Position numbers and translations under genes: made by a program
Source: Chitinophagaceae bacterium
GTDB taxonomy: Bacteria; Bacteroidota; Bacteroidia; Chitinophagales; Chitinophagaceae
Direction: 5' to 3'
DNA: 64,000 nucleotides
Assembly: GCA_023957575.1 (NCBI GenBank)
Contig: JAMLGU010000003.1
Coordinates: 248,001 to 312,000, forward strand
In this document: piece after piece, positions 56,896 to 64,000 of the stretch
Layout of the letters: each line of letters opens with the position of its first letter
How positions within the stretch are numbered: position 1 is the first letter of the stretch
The notes under the pieces: model-generated
Seen by the model: the letters and a program-made list of their open reading frames with translations, nothing else
Databases searched by the model: none
Told to the model about the DNA's origin: nothing

Positions 56896-56914
56896 TTTTA
56901 ATGCGTCTGCCCTG
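56896..56914 (-). repeat. Right terminal inverted repeat of the IS
   Basis: This 19-bp sequence is the exact reverse complement of 55680-55698. Confidence 0.95.
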
Positions 56915-56924
56915 CCTTACTTAT
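56915..56924 (+). repeat. Target site duplication, right copy
   Basis: CCTTACTTAT is identical to 55670-55679. It lies 22 nt upstream of the DUF2279 promoter element. Confidence 0.93.
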
Positions 56925-56945
56925 CCTTTTGAATCCATTACGCAT

Positions 56946-56953
56946 TACATTTG
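56946..56953 (+). promoter_or_regulatory. Promoter -7 element of the DUF2279 gene
   Basis: TACATTTG followed by CA matches TAnnTTTG exactly, 18 nt before the ATG at 56972. A TTTG at 56928-56931 is a possible -33 element at 14-nt spacing, so the IS right end lies just upstream of the promoter. Confidence 0.6.
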
Positions 56954-56971
56954 CACATATTTAATATTATA

Positions 56972-57967
56972 ATGAATTTGTATTATAACCTTTTACTCTC
57001 ATTGTTATTTATTCAAATATCTACCTTTGCCATATCACAAACAGACAGTTCTATTCTTCCAGTAATTATAAAACCAGACTCAACTGCTTCAAGCACCAAT
57101 TTACAAACCGACTCATCCAAAATTTTAAAAACAAGGCGTAGTATTGTCGGCTATGGCAGTATTGCGGCTTATGGGTCTGCTTTGTATGTGCTAAATAAAG
57201 CGTGGTACGCCAATTATCCGCGCTCTGCTTTTCATTTTTACAACGATAATGGCGAATGGAACCAGGTGGACAAAGTGGGCCATGGCTGGTCGGCTTATCA
57301 GTTGACCTCGGCCAGCTATCGTGCATGGAAATGGACAGGAGTGAACGAGAAGAAAGCTTTATTGTATGCCGGTATCAGCGGTCCCGGTTTTCTAACAATA
57401 ATAGAAATACTTGACGGTTTCAGCCACGAATGGGGTTTTAGTCTGGGAGATATGACTGCCAATGTGTTTGGAAGCGGTTTATTTCTTGGTCAGCAAGCCT
57501 TATGGAATGAGCAAAAGATTGCTTTTAAGTTTTCTTTTAATAAAAAAGATTACAAAGAGCCAGTTTTGGAGCAAAGAGCCGATAATCTGTTTGGTAAATC
57601 ATGGTATGAAAGGATGTTGAAAGATTATAATGCACAAACCTATTGGCTGAGTGGAAATATTCACTCTTTTTTTCCTGATAGCAATTTTCCTAAATGGCTG
57701 AATTTATCTTTCGGATATGGTGCAGAAGGCTTGCTTGGCGGATATGAAAATAAATGGACCGATAAAAACGGAACGCTGATTGACAGAACAGACATCAAGC
57801 GTATTCGGCAGTTCTACCTGGCTCCCGATATTGATTTAACCAGAATCAGAACCAGGAGCAGGTTTTTAAGAACCACTTTTTACCTCTTTAATTCACTAAA
57901 GTTTCCGGCACCAACGATAATGATTGATTCTAAAGGTAAAATTCATGGGTACTTTTTATATTTTTAA
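56972..57967 (+). CDS. DUF2279 (YfiM-like) exported protein
   Basis: The product is 331 residues from the ATG at 56972. A signal peptide (NLYYNLLLSLLFIQISTFAIS) is followed by a linker and the DUF2279 core: ALYVLNKAWYANYPRSAFHFYND, then WNQVDKVGHGWSAYQLTSAS, FLTIIEILDGFSHEWGFSLGDM and NVFGSGLFLGQQ. Conserved His in KVGHGW and DGFSHEWGF may form a functional site, but the role is unknown. It is likely outer-membrane or periplasmic. An upstream TTG at 56951 overlaps the promoter and is rejected. Confidence 0.85.
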   Translation: MNLYYNLLLSLLFIQISTFAISQTDSSILPVIIKPDSTASSTNLQTDSSKILKTRRSIVGYGSIAAYGSALYVLNKAWYANYPRSAFHFYNDNGEWNQVDKVGHGWSAYQLTSASYRAWKWTGVNEKKALLYAGISGPGFLTIIEILDGFSHEWGFSLGDMTANVFGSGLFLGQQALWNEQKIAFKFSFNKKDYKEPVLEQRADNLFGKSWYERMLKDYNAQTYWLSGNIHSFFPDSNFPKWLNLSFGYGAEGLLGGYENKWTDKNGTLIDRTDIKRIRQFYLAPDIDLTRIRTRSRFLRTTFYLFNSLKFPAPTIMIDSKGKIHGYFLYF

Positions 57968-58037
57968 GGTCCGAACAACAATAAATAAATTTTAAAAAAA
58001 AATTAAAAAAATTAGCTCACTACATATAAAAACAGGC

Positions 58038-58045
58038 TATATTTG
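58038..58045 (+). promoter_or_regulatory. Promoter -7 element of trpB2
   Basis: TATATTTG matches TAnnTTTG exactly, 42 nt before the ATG at 58088. A second TTTTTGCA directly before the ATG lacks the correct TA spacing. Confidence 0.5.
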
Positions 58046-58087
58046 AAAAATAGTTAATAATAATTTATAAATTTTACATTTTTGCAA

Positions 58088-59452
58088 ATGAAGACGAGAA
58101 AAATCACATTGTCTGAACAGGAAATACCAGAGCATTGGTACAATATTGTGGCAGATATGCCCAATAAGCCGCTGCCTCCTCTGCACCCTGGCACCAAAGA
58201 ACCAATAGGGCCTGACGCATTAGCGCCTCTTTTTCCGCAAGCTTTAATACAACAGGAAGTTTCAACCGAAAAATGGATAGCGATTCCTGACGAAGTGCGC
58301 GAACTATACAGTTTGTGGCGGCCTACTCCACTTTTCAGAGCTTATGAGCTTGAAAAAGCATTGGATACCCCTGCCAAAATTTATTACAAATACGAAGGTG
58401 TAAGCCCGGCAGGTTCTCACAAACCCAATACGGCCATACCACAGGTTTACTACAATAAAATGGAAGGTGTAAAACGCATCACTACCGAAACCGGCGCCGG
58501 CCAATGGGGAAGCGCTTTAAGTTTTGCCTGTAACAAATTTGGTTTGGAGTGTGAAGTGTATATGGTAAGAACTTCTTACGATGGCAAGCCCTATCGTAAG
58601 GTGGTAATGAATACCTGGGGTGCAAATGTGTTTGCATCTCCATCAACCAACACCGAAGCCGGTAGGAAAATACTGGCTGAAGATCCGAACAGCCCGGGTT
58701 CTCTTGGAATTGCTATCAGCGAAGCGGTAGAAAGAGCTGCTATGCGCGATGATACTAAATATGCTCTTGGTAGTGTACTTAACCACGTACTGCTACATCA
58801 AACCATAATTGGTCTTGAATCTTTGAAACAACTTGAAAAAGCAGGTGACTTGCCTGATATTGTAATTGCGCCTTTTGGCGGCGGGTCAAATTTTGCCGGC
58901 ATTTCTTTTCCTTTCCTTCGTCTTAATTTTGAGGAAGGGAAAAATATTCGTTGCATTGCCAGCGAGCCTACCTCCTGCCCTAAACTGACACGCGGTGTTT
59001 TCCGATATGATTTTGGAGATACTGTAGGTATGACACCTTTAATTCCGATGTACACATTAGGACACAATTTCATACCCGAACCCATTCACGCAGGCGGATT
59101 GCGTTACCATGGAGCCGGCGCTATTGTGAGCCAATTGCTAAAGGACAAGCTTATTGAAGCATCAGCGCATGATAATGTGGAAGTATTTGAGGCAGGAATG
59201 ATTTTTGCCAAATCCGAAGGAATTATTCCGGCTCCTGAAGCTACACACGGTATTGCCACTGTTATAAAGGAAGCCGAACGATGCAAAAGGGAAGGCAAAA
59301 GCGAAACAATTCTGTTTAATCTTTGCGGTCATGGCAATTTTGACATGAAAGCATACCAGGATTATTTCGAAGGTAAAATAGTAAGGCACGAACTGACTGA
59401 TGCAGAAATTCAGGAATCACTGAAACAGCTGGACACGCCTGTCATTAATTAA
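58088..59452 (+). CDS. trpB: TrpB2-type tryptophan synthase beta-like PLP enzyme
   Basis: The 454-residue product is the long TrpB2 form. The PLP lysine is Lys112 in PAGSHKPNTAI, and ITTETGAGQWGSALSFAC and the glycine loop IAPFGGGSNFAGI fit the family. TrpB makes tryptophan from indole and serine. TrpB2 proteins often occur apart from trpA, as here, and may salvage indole or work as indole rescue enzymes; whether another trpBA pair exists elsewhere cannot be seen. An in-frame TTG at 58082 is less likely than the ATG at 58088. A strong terminator follows. Confidence 0.93.
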   Translation: MKTRKITLSEQEIPEHWYNIVADMPNKPLPPLHPGTKEPIGPDALAPLFPQALIQQEVSTEKWIAIPDEVRELYSLWRPTPLFRAYELEKALDTPAKIYYKYEGVSPAGSHKPNTAIPQVYYNKMEGVKRITTETGAGQWGSALSFACNKFGLECEVYMVRTSYDGKPYRKVVMNTWGANVFASPSTNTEAGRKILAEDPNSPGSLGIAISEAVERAAMRDDTKYALGSVLNHVLLHQTIIGLESLKQLEKAGDLPDIVIAPFGGGSNFAGISFPFLRLNFEEGKNIRCIASEPTSCPKLTRGVFRYDFGDTVGMTPLIPMYTLGHNFIPEPIHAGGLRYHGAGAIVSQLLKDKLIEASAHDNVEVFEAGMIFAKSEGIIPAPEATHGIATVIKEAERCKREGKSETILFNLCGHGNFDMKAYQDYFEGKIVRHELTDAEIQESLKQLDTPVIN

Positions 59453-59477
59453 GGATTTTCTTTGATTGATAAACATA

Positions 59478-59509
59478 AACAGCGAGCCTCATGGTTTGCT
59501 GTTTTTTTT
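59478..59509 (+). terminator. Intrinsic terminator of trpB2
   Basis: AACAGCGAGCC (59478-59488), loop TCAT and GGTTTGCTGTT (59493-59503) form an 11-bp stem with two wobbles, followed by a T run to 59509. It overlaps the stop of the convergent reductase gene. Confidence 0.88.
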
Positions 59510-60473
59510 ATCTTGATGCAATCGCCCTAATTATTTTTTCGGCGTGTTCTCGGGAATTTTCAATAAACAGCCGATGGGTATTCATTCCTCCGCAAATTAC
59601 ACCGGCCAGATAAATTCCTTTGACACTGGTTTCGTGCGTTTCGGGGTTGAGAACAGGGCATCGCACCTCATCATCACTAAGAACGATACCGGCACTCTCC
59701 AAAAATTTGAGATTGGGCTGATAACCAGTAGCAGCAATAACCCAGTCATTATCAATAATTTTTATTCCTTCGGGCGTTATTACTTCTACAGTTTCAGGTG
59801 TTATTTTCATAATGGACGAATTGAAATAAGCCTTGATAGCGCCTTCTTCTATTCGGTTTTCAATATCAGGTTTAATCCAGTATTTTACCCGCTCGCCAAT
59901 TGAACTACCTCTTATAACCATTGTAACTTCTGCTCCTTTTCTCCAGATTTCCAATGCCGCATCCACTGCCGAATTCATAGCGCCCACAACTATCACTTTT
60001 TGAAAAGCGTAAAAATGAGGGTCGCTGTAGTAATGTGTTACTTTAGGCAACTCTTCGCCGGGCACATTTAGTTTGTAAGGAATATCATAAAATCCGGTTG
60101 CAATAATGATTTCTTTTGCCAAATAACAACTTTTTTACGAAACAACAGTGAAAAAGTCATCATTTTTTTCAATGGACATCACCTCTTCAAACAATTGAAT
60201 ATTAAGTTTATATGCATCGGTTACTCTTCGGTAATACTCAAGCGCCTCATTTCGTACAGGTTTTGCATTGTTGGAAACAAAAGGCACATTGCCGATTTCC
60301 AACTTATCGGAAGTTGAAAAAAAGGTCATGTTTACCGGGTAATGGTACAATGAATTTACCAGACAACCTTTTTCTAAAATAAGATAGTTAATTCCGGCTT
60401 TTTGAGCCTCAATAGCACATGCTAAACCAATAGGGCCACCGCCAATAATAAGTAAGGAAACATTTTTCTGCAT
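59508..60473 (-). pseudogene. bdr: YpdA-type bacillithiol disulfide reductase interrupted by an in-frame TAA
   Basis: Two minus-strand parts, 60473-60138 (112 residues) and 60122-59508 (204 residues), lie in the same reading frame and together give the 321-codon length of YpdA/Bdr. The first has the FAD motif LLIIGGGPIGLACAIEAQKAG; the second has IIIATGFYDIP, the NADPH motif VVGAMNSAVDAALEIW and the C-terminal FAD part GIYLAGVICGGMNTHR. Only TAA at 60137-60135 (codon 113) separates them, between FFTVVS and KSCYLAKEI, where the family runs straight through. No frameshift is needed. The enzyme would reduce bacillithiol disulfide with NADPH. A TTG at 60122 might restart translation, but the FAD domain would be split. 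The gene is probably inactive, unless the stop is a sequencing error or read through. Confidence 0.85.
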
Positions 60474-60477
60474 TTTG

Positions 60478-60485
60478 CAAAGATA
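60478..60485 (-). promoter_or_regulatory. Promoter -7 element of the bdr gene
   Basis: The minus strand reads TATCTTTG followed by CA, an exact match. Only 4 nt separate its G from the ATG at 60473, so transcription should begin at or beside the start codon. Confidence 0.6.
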
Positions 60486-60532
60486 ATTTAAGATTTAGGA
60501 TTGAAAGGTTTGCCGAAACGAATCTATTCTCG

Positions 60533-60540
60533 TAAATTTG
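60533..60540 (+). promoter_or_regulatory. Promoter -7 element of pdhB
   Basis: TAAATTTG is an exact match to TAnnTTTG, 27 nt before the ATG at 60568. It diverges from the bdr promoter, with the two elements 47 bp apart. Confidence 0.55.
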
Positions 60541-60567
60541 CTGACTTTTAAAAACCAAAAAATAGAT

Positions 60568-61557
60568 ATGTCAAGAGTAATAGCATTCAGAGAAGCCCTA
60601 AGAGAAGCAATGAATGAAGAAATGAGGAGAGACAGTCGTGTTTTTCTTATGGGGGAAGAAGTAGCAGAATACAATGGCGCCTATAAAGTGAGTCAGGGTA
60701 TGTTAGCAGAATTCGGTCCAAAAAGAGTAATTGATACGCCTATTACCGAGTTGGGATTCGTTGCCGTAGGTGTAGGCGCAGCACAAAACGGACTCAGACC
60801 TATCGTTGAATTTATGACCTGGAATTTTGCTGTTCTTGCGCTGGATCAAATTTTAAATACTGCTTCAAAAATGCTGGCGATGAGTGGCGGACAAATTTCC
60901 TGCCCAATTGTATTTCGCGGTGGCAATGGCTCCGCCGGACAATTAGGCGCCCAACATTCCACAGCTTTTGAAGCTATGTATGCCAATATTCCCGGCATTA
61001 AAGTGGTATCGCCCAGCAATCCTTATGATGCCAAGGGGCTACTGAAACAGGCCATCCGCTACGAAGAAGATCCGGTAATGTTTATGGAAAGCGAACTGAT
61101 GTATGGCGATAAAATGGAAATACCCGAAGAAGAATACTACATTGAGCTGGGTAAAGCTGATGTAAAAAAGGAAGGTACAGATGTAACCATCGTTTCTTTC
61201 AACAAGATGATGAAAGTAGCGCTGGGGGCCGCTGCCGAACTTGAGAAAGAAGGAATTAGCGCCGAAGTGATTGATTTAAGAACCATCAGGCCGCTTGATT
61301 TAGATACAATCATGACCAGTGTAAGAAAAACCAATCGTCTGGTAATTGTAGAAGAACAATGGCCTTATGCCTCTGTTTCTACCGAAATTTCGTACAATGT
61401 GCAAAAAGATGCCTTTGATTATTTAGATGCGCCAATAAGACGCATTACGGCTGCTGATGCGCCATTGCACTATGCACACAATCTGGTGGCTGCCGCATTG
61501 CCAGATGTAGAACGCACAGTGAAGTTGGTGAAAGAGGTAATGTATTTAAAAAAATAA
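60568..61557 (+). CDS. pdhB: Pyruvate dehydrogenase E1 component subunit beta
   Basis: The 329-residue product is the beta subunit of the alpha2-beta2 E1 that decarboxylates pyruvate with thiamine diphosphate. It opens MSRVIAFREALREAMNEEMRRD, followed by FLMGEEVAEYNGAYKVSQG (with the conserved Glu that activates thiamine), DTPITELGF, and the C-terminal VVEEQWPYASVSTEI. An in-frame TTG at 60538 lies within the promoter element, so the ATG at 60568 was chosen. pdhA and the E2 gene are not adjacent. 2-Oxoisovalerate E1 beta is similar, but the N-terminus fits pyruvate E1. Confidence 0.93.
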   Translation: MSRVIAFREALREAMNEEMRRDSRVFLMGEEVAEYNGAYKVSQGMLAEFGPKRVIDTPITELGFVAVGVGAAQNGLRPIVEFMTWNFAVLALDQILNTASKMLAMSGGQISCPIVFRGGNGSAGQLGAQHSTAFEAMYANIPGIKVVSPSNPYDAKGLLKQAIRYEEDPVMFMESELMYGDKMEIPEEEYYIELGKADVKKEGTDVTIVSFNKMMKVALGAAAELEKEGISAEVIDLRTIRPLDLDTIMTSVRKTNRLVIVEEQWPYASVSTEISYNVQKDAFDYLDAPIRRITAADAPLHYAHNLVAAALPDVERTVKLVKEVMYLKK

Positions 61558-61632
61558 TATATCTGCTATAAATAATTGATTATATTATTTTTACAGAAAT
61601 TACCATTTCTTTAAATAATATAAAATACCAGT

Positions 61633-62820
61633 GTGCCAAAATCCAAAGTACAGGAGTCGCAAGCCAATATTCTCGTTGTAGATGATGAAATAGCCATCAG
61701 AAGGACACTATCCGAAATTCTTTCGTTTGAGGGATACAGGGTAATGGAAGCTGCCGATGGCGCAGAAGGATTAAAATTGTTTAAAGACAATAACTGCAAT
61801 CTGGTACTTTGCGATATCAAAATGCCTAAGATAGATGGCAATGAGTTTTTGCAAAAGGCGCTGGAAATAAACCCTGATGTACCCGTAATAATGATTTCAG
61901 GCCATGGCACTATTGAAACTGCGGTAGAGCTGGTAAAAAAAGGCGCTTATGATTTTTTATCAAAACCACCTGATCTAAACCGGTTACTGATAACCATTAG
62001 AAACGCCCTCGAAAAGGTAAATTTGATTTCAGAAACTAAAATTTTACGAAAAAAAATTTCAAAAACTCAGGAAATTATCGGGCAATCGGCAATGATTCAA
62101 AGAATCAAAGAAACCATTGAAAAGGTGGCCCCCACAGATGCAAGAGTGCTGATTACCGGCGAAAACGGAACCGGTAAAGAATTAGTAGCCAGATGGCTTC
62201 ATGAAAAAAGCAATCGTTCTGCTAATCCGTTAGTAGAAGTGAATTGTGCGGCTATTCCATCAGAACTTATTGAATCTGAACTTTTTGGACACGAAAAAGG
62301 CTCTTTTACCTCTGCCATTAAGCAACGAATCGGTAAATTTGAGCAGGCAGATGGCGGCACTCTTTTTCTTGATGAAATTGGAGACATGAGTCTGAACGCT
62401 CAGGCAAAAGTATTGCGGGTTTTACAGGAAGGAAAAATTACAAGAGTAGGCGCCGATAAGGACATCAATGTAAATGTAAGAGTTGTAGCTGCAACTAATA
62501 AAGACCTGCTAAAAGAAGTGGAGGACAAAAAATTCAGGTTAGATCTTTACCATCGTCTAAGTGTAATTTTGGTTCACGTGCCTCCGTTAAATGAAAGAAG
62601 GGAGGACATTCCATTGCTGATTGACCATTTTCTAAAGGAGATTTGCTTCGAATATGGAATTGCCAAAAAAGGAATTTCAAAAGAGGCTGTAGATACGCTT
62701 AAACATTACAATTGGACAGGAAACATTCGAGAATTGCGCAATGTGGTAGAAAGATTAGTTATTCTTGGCGATAAAAACATTTCCTATGAAAATGTAATCA
62801 GCTATGCAATGCCAAAATAA
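61633..62820 (+). CDS. NtrC-like response regulator without DNA-binding domain (GTG start)
   Basis: The 395-residue product has a receiver domain (phosphorylation Asp61 in LVLCDIKMP, acidic pair Asp17-Asp18, Lys111) and a sigma-54 AAA+ domain (about 148-385) with Walker A GENGTGKE at 176-183 and Walker B GGTLFLDE at 241-248. The sigma-54 contact loop, normally GAFTGA, reads GSFTSA (223-228). The protein stops at ISYAMPK, just after the AAA+ lid, so the Fis-type helix-turn-helix is absent. It would act without specific DNA binding, or through a partner, or not through sigma-54 at all. GTG at 61633 is the only reasonable start. It is 75 nt after pdhB on the same strand; no kinase gene is nearby. 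Confidence 0.9.
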   Translation: MPKSKVQESQANILVVDDEIAIRRTLSEILSFEGYRVMEAADGAEGLKLFKDNNCNLVLCDIKMPKIDGNEFLQKALEINPDVPVIMISGHGTIETAVELVKKGAYDFLSKPPDLNRLLITIRNALEKVNLISETKILRKKISKTQEIIGQSAMIQRIKETIEKVAPTDARVLITGENGTGKELVARWLHEKSNRSANPLVEVNCAAIPSELIESELFGHEKGSFTSAIKQRIGKFEQADGGTLFLDEIGDMSLNAQAKVLRVLQEGKITRVGADKDINVNVRVVAATNKDLLKEVEDKKFRLDLYHRLSVILVHVPPLNERREDIPLLIDHFLKEICFEYGIAKKGISKEAVDTLKHYNWTGNIRELRNVVERLVILGDKNISYENVISYAMPK

Positions 62821-62843
62821 AATGGGTATCCATTCCGTGCTTT

Positions 62844-63386
62844 TTAATCACCTTTTGATTTTTCGCCCACAAACCAGTGCTCCTTGTCTCTAAAAAGGAC
62901 ATTAAAGGTGGTAAGTGTTCCATAACAACGAGTTATATATTGCTGAATATTTACTTTTTCCTCATCAGAAAGGTTTTTACTGCTGTTGATATTTTGCTCC
63001 AGAACCCTCAGCCTATCACGAAGCATTACTATTTTATGGAAAAAATCTTCAATCGGCAATTCCTTAGGTTTCAATGACTTATCAGAAGGTTGGAGTATCA
63101 AAGTTCCTCCTTTCCATTTATCGCCCAGTGGAACAATATCAGTGGTTCCTCCCCACAAGCGTAAAATCTTTAATAATGACTTTTCAACCTCCGATGTGGT
63201 TTCTATTTCAGCAGTAACATTTTCAGCAATAATTTCATCCAGTTTGGGATCATTTTTATCAATTTCTTTTACCCCGTCATGAATAAAAGAAATAAGGTAA
63301 GTAGCATATTTGATGCCTACGATTACACCGGGGCCATAAAGCGTATGCTGCAATCTGGTTCCTATTCCTAATTTTTCCTGTTCCAT
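62844..63386 (-). CDS. Conserved unknown protein with a Tudor-like N-terminal segment
   Basis: The product is 180 residues, soluble. Residues about 7-42 (GTRLQHTLYGPGVIVGIKYA and ISFIHDGVKEID) resemble the small beta-barrel, Tudor/CarD-like segment found at the end of UvrD helicases, suggesting contact with nucleic acid or RNA polymerase; this is inference. The rest is largely helical (FFHKIVMLRDRLRVLEQNIN). It converges on the regulator gene with 23 nt between stops. I do not recognise a named family, though similar proteins seem widespread in Bacteroidota. Confidence 0.7.
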   Translation of the reverse strand: MEQEKLGIGTRLQHTLYGPGVIVGIKYATYLISFIHDGVKEIDKNDPKLDEIIAENVTAEIETTSEVEKSLLKILRLWGGTTDIVPLGDKWKGGTLILQPSDKSLKPKELPIEDFFHKIVMLRDRLRVLEQNINSSKNLSDEEKVNIQQYITRCYGTLTTFNVLFRDKEHWFVGEKSKGD

Positions 63387-63461
63387 AATATTTTTTAAAA
63401 GTTAAAAATAAACATTGCCATTGAAATAAAAAAGTAAATACCAAACACTGTATTATCACAC

Positions 63462-63508
63462 AAAAAAAAGCAACTGATAGCATAATCAATTATCTATCAA
63501 TTGCTTTT
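63462..63508 (-). terminator. Intrinsic terminator of the truncated exported-protein gene
   Basis: A 15-bp stem (63466-63480 with 63494-63508) has one C-A mismatch on the plus strand that is a G-U wobble in minus-strand RNA. A T run of eight follows on the minus strand. Confidence 0.88.
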
Positions 63509-63534
63509 AAAAAGTAATTCTTATATAAAAGCAG

Positions 63535-64000
63535 TTACTTAATATTAAATGCTTTGCTAACTGCCTCCAAATTTTTATAATCAAGATTTCGGGTTGCACT
63601 CGAACTGATTACTGTACCGGGCACTATTACATACTTGAATTTGTAGGTAGGTATGGTATAAGCGGCAACTTCAGGAACAGCGTCACCTGCATTATTAGGA
63701 GAAAAATAGTATAACAATCTTAATTTACCGGGCTCAGGTGTGGTAAATTCAACATGGTAATAGAATGCTCTCTGAGTATAATCCAGAATACTAAAAGGCA
63801 AATTGGCATAAACATTAGGATATTCCAAATCTGGAGTAAAATACACCAATACTAAACCATTGTCAATAACAGATTGCGTAATTGAAGGCTCACTTATATC
63901 AACAAAACGAGCAGTATGATAAATCCAGGAAGATAATGAATTTTTAAAAATAATATCCCTTACATTATTCCCCCAATCCGTATTTGACAAAGTAATTGTT
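63535..64000 (-). CDS. Exported protein of unknown function (5' end cut by window)
   Basis: The frame is open to the window edge; before the apparent TTG at 63990 the codons continue as Thr-Ile-Thr, so the N-terminus is missing. The visible 154 residues are beta-rich: SNTDWGNNVRDIIF, SEPSITQSVIDNGLVLVYF and a C-terminal YKNLEAVSKAFNIK. This pattern fits a family of small Bacteroidota lipoproteins, often with collagen-like Gly repeats just after the signal peptide, of unknown role. The N-terminal signal must lie beyond 64000. It ends in a strong terminator. Confidence 0.7.
   Translation of the reverse strand, partial: TITLSNTDWGNNVRDIIFKNSLSSWIYHTARFVDISEPSITQSVIDNGLVLVYFTPDLEYPNVYANLPFSILDYTQRAFYYHVEFTTPEPGKLRLLYYFSPNNAGDAVPEVAAYTIPTYKFKYVIVPGTVISSSATRNLDYKNLEAVSKAFNIK

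Larger units (their letters stand above)
55680..56914 (-). mobile_element. ISAs1-family insertion sequence, intact, 1235 bp
   Basis: The element is bounded by exact 19-bp inverted repeats, CAGGGCAGACGCATTAAAA at 55680-55698 and its complement at 56896-56914. It is flanked by 10-bp direct repeats, a duplication size fitting the ISAs1 family. It carries one full-length transposase gene. Perfect ends, perfect duplication and an intact gene point to recent and possibly active insertion, between the phosphohexomutase and DUF2279 genes and just outside the latter's promoter. Confidence 0.95.

Noticed and set aside
1..64000. CRISPR array, toxin-antitoxin pair or phage-defence island
   Set aside because: No spaced direct repeats, cas genes, toxin-antitoxin pairs or restriction genes were seen; the only regular repeat is the heptad tract, which has no spacers.

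Overview
The window is 64 kb of a low-GC bacterial chromosome from the phylum Bacteroidota, most likely Chitinophagaceae or a near relative. The evidence is a type IX secretion sortase/porin-like pair (PorU2/PorV2-type), a DUF4270 lipoprotein next to a short starch-synthase-like protein and panC, KorDABC-type 2-oxoacid:ferredoxin oxidoreductase genes, a YpdA-type bacillithiol disulfide reductase, almost no Shine-Dalgarno sequences, and many upstream copies of the Bacteroidota promoter element TAnnTTTG. The family assignment is inference from gene content.

Layout. 1-5.5 kb: a truncated YfhO-type membrane protein, a small membrane protein, a zinc-ribbon protein, dnaA behind an AT-rich region with one DnaA-box-like site, and a lipoprotein subtilase with its own terminator. 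5.75 kb: tRNA-Ser(GCT) with a good promoter. 6.2-10.2 kb: ATP-grasp protein, cysteine-rich (CCG) Fe-S protein, a conserved unknown, accD and smpB. 10.3-16.5 kb: porV2-porU2 on the minus strand. 16.8-26.8 kb: a PepSY membrane protein diverging from a metal-export cluster (small unknown protein, CzcA-type RND pump, TolC-like channel, adaptor lipoprotein, divergent P-type ATPase). 26.9-29.9 kb: ppk1 and ppx, overlapping by 4 nt. 30.1-39.6 kb: an unknown exported protein, an RluD-type pseudouridine synthase, rhamnose mutarotase, an S9 peptidase, sbcC and sbcD. 39.8-42.7 kb: korDABC. 42.7-50.2 kb: lipocalin lipoprotein, infC as a single-gene unit, dsbD, metK, DUF4270 lipoprotein and starch-synthase-like protein. 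50.2-55.6 kb: panC, OsmC, a 119-bp heptad repeat, metZ, pirin and a phosphohexomutase. 55.68-56.91 kb: an intact ISAs1-type insertion sequence with 19-bp inverted repeats and 10-bp target duplication. 57-64 kb: DUF2279 protein, trpB2, a bacillithiol disulfide reductase gene broken by an in-frame TAA, pdhB, a receiver-AAA+ regulator without a visible DNA-binding domain, an unknown protein, and a truncated exported protein.

Most of the window is core chromosome: replication, fatty acid synthesis, polyphosphate, 2-oxoacid oxidation, methionine/SAM supply, pantothenate and double-strand-break processing. The accessory or unusual parts are the metal-export cluster, the PorU2/PorV2 pair, the insertion sequence, the heptad repeat and the broken reductase gene. 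I do not see a clear undescribed multi-gene defence or mobile system. The best leads for new biology are the small protein heading the metal cluster, the P-type ATPase with unusual ion-site motifs, the regulator lacking a DNA-binding domain, the exported protein with a DDAD motif, and promoters that sit so close to start codons that several mRNAs should be leaderless.
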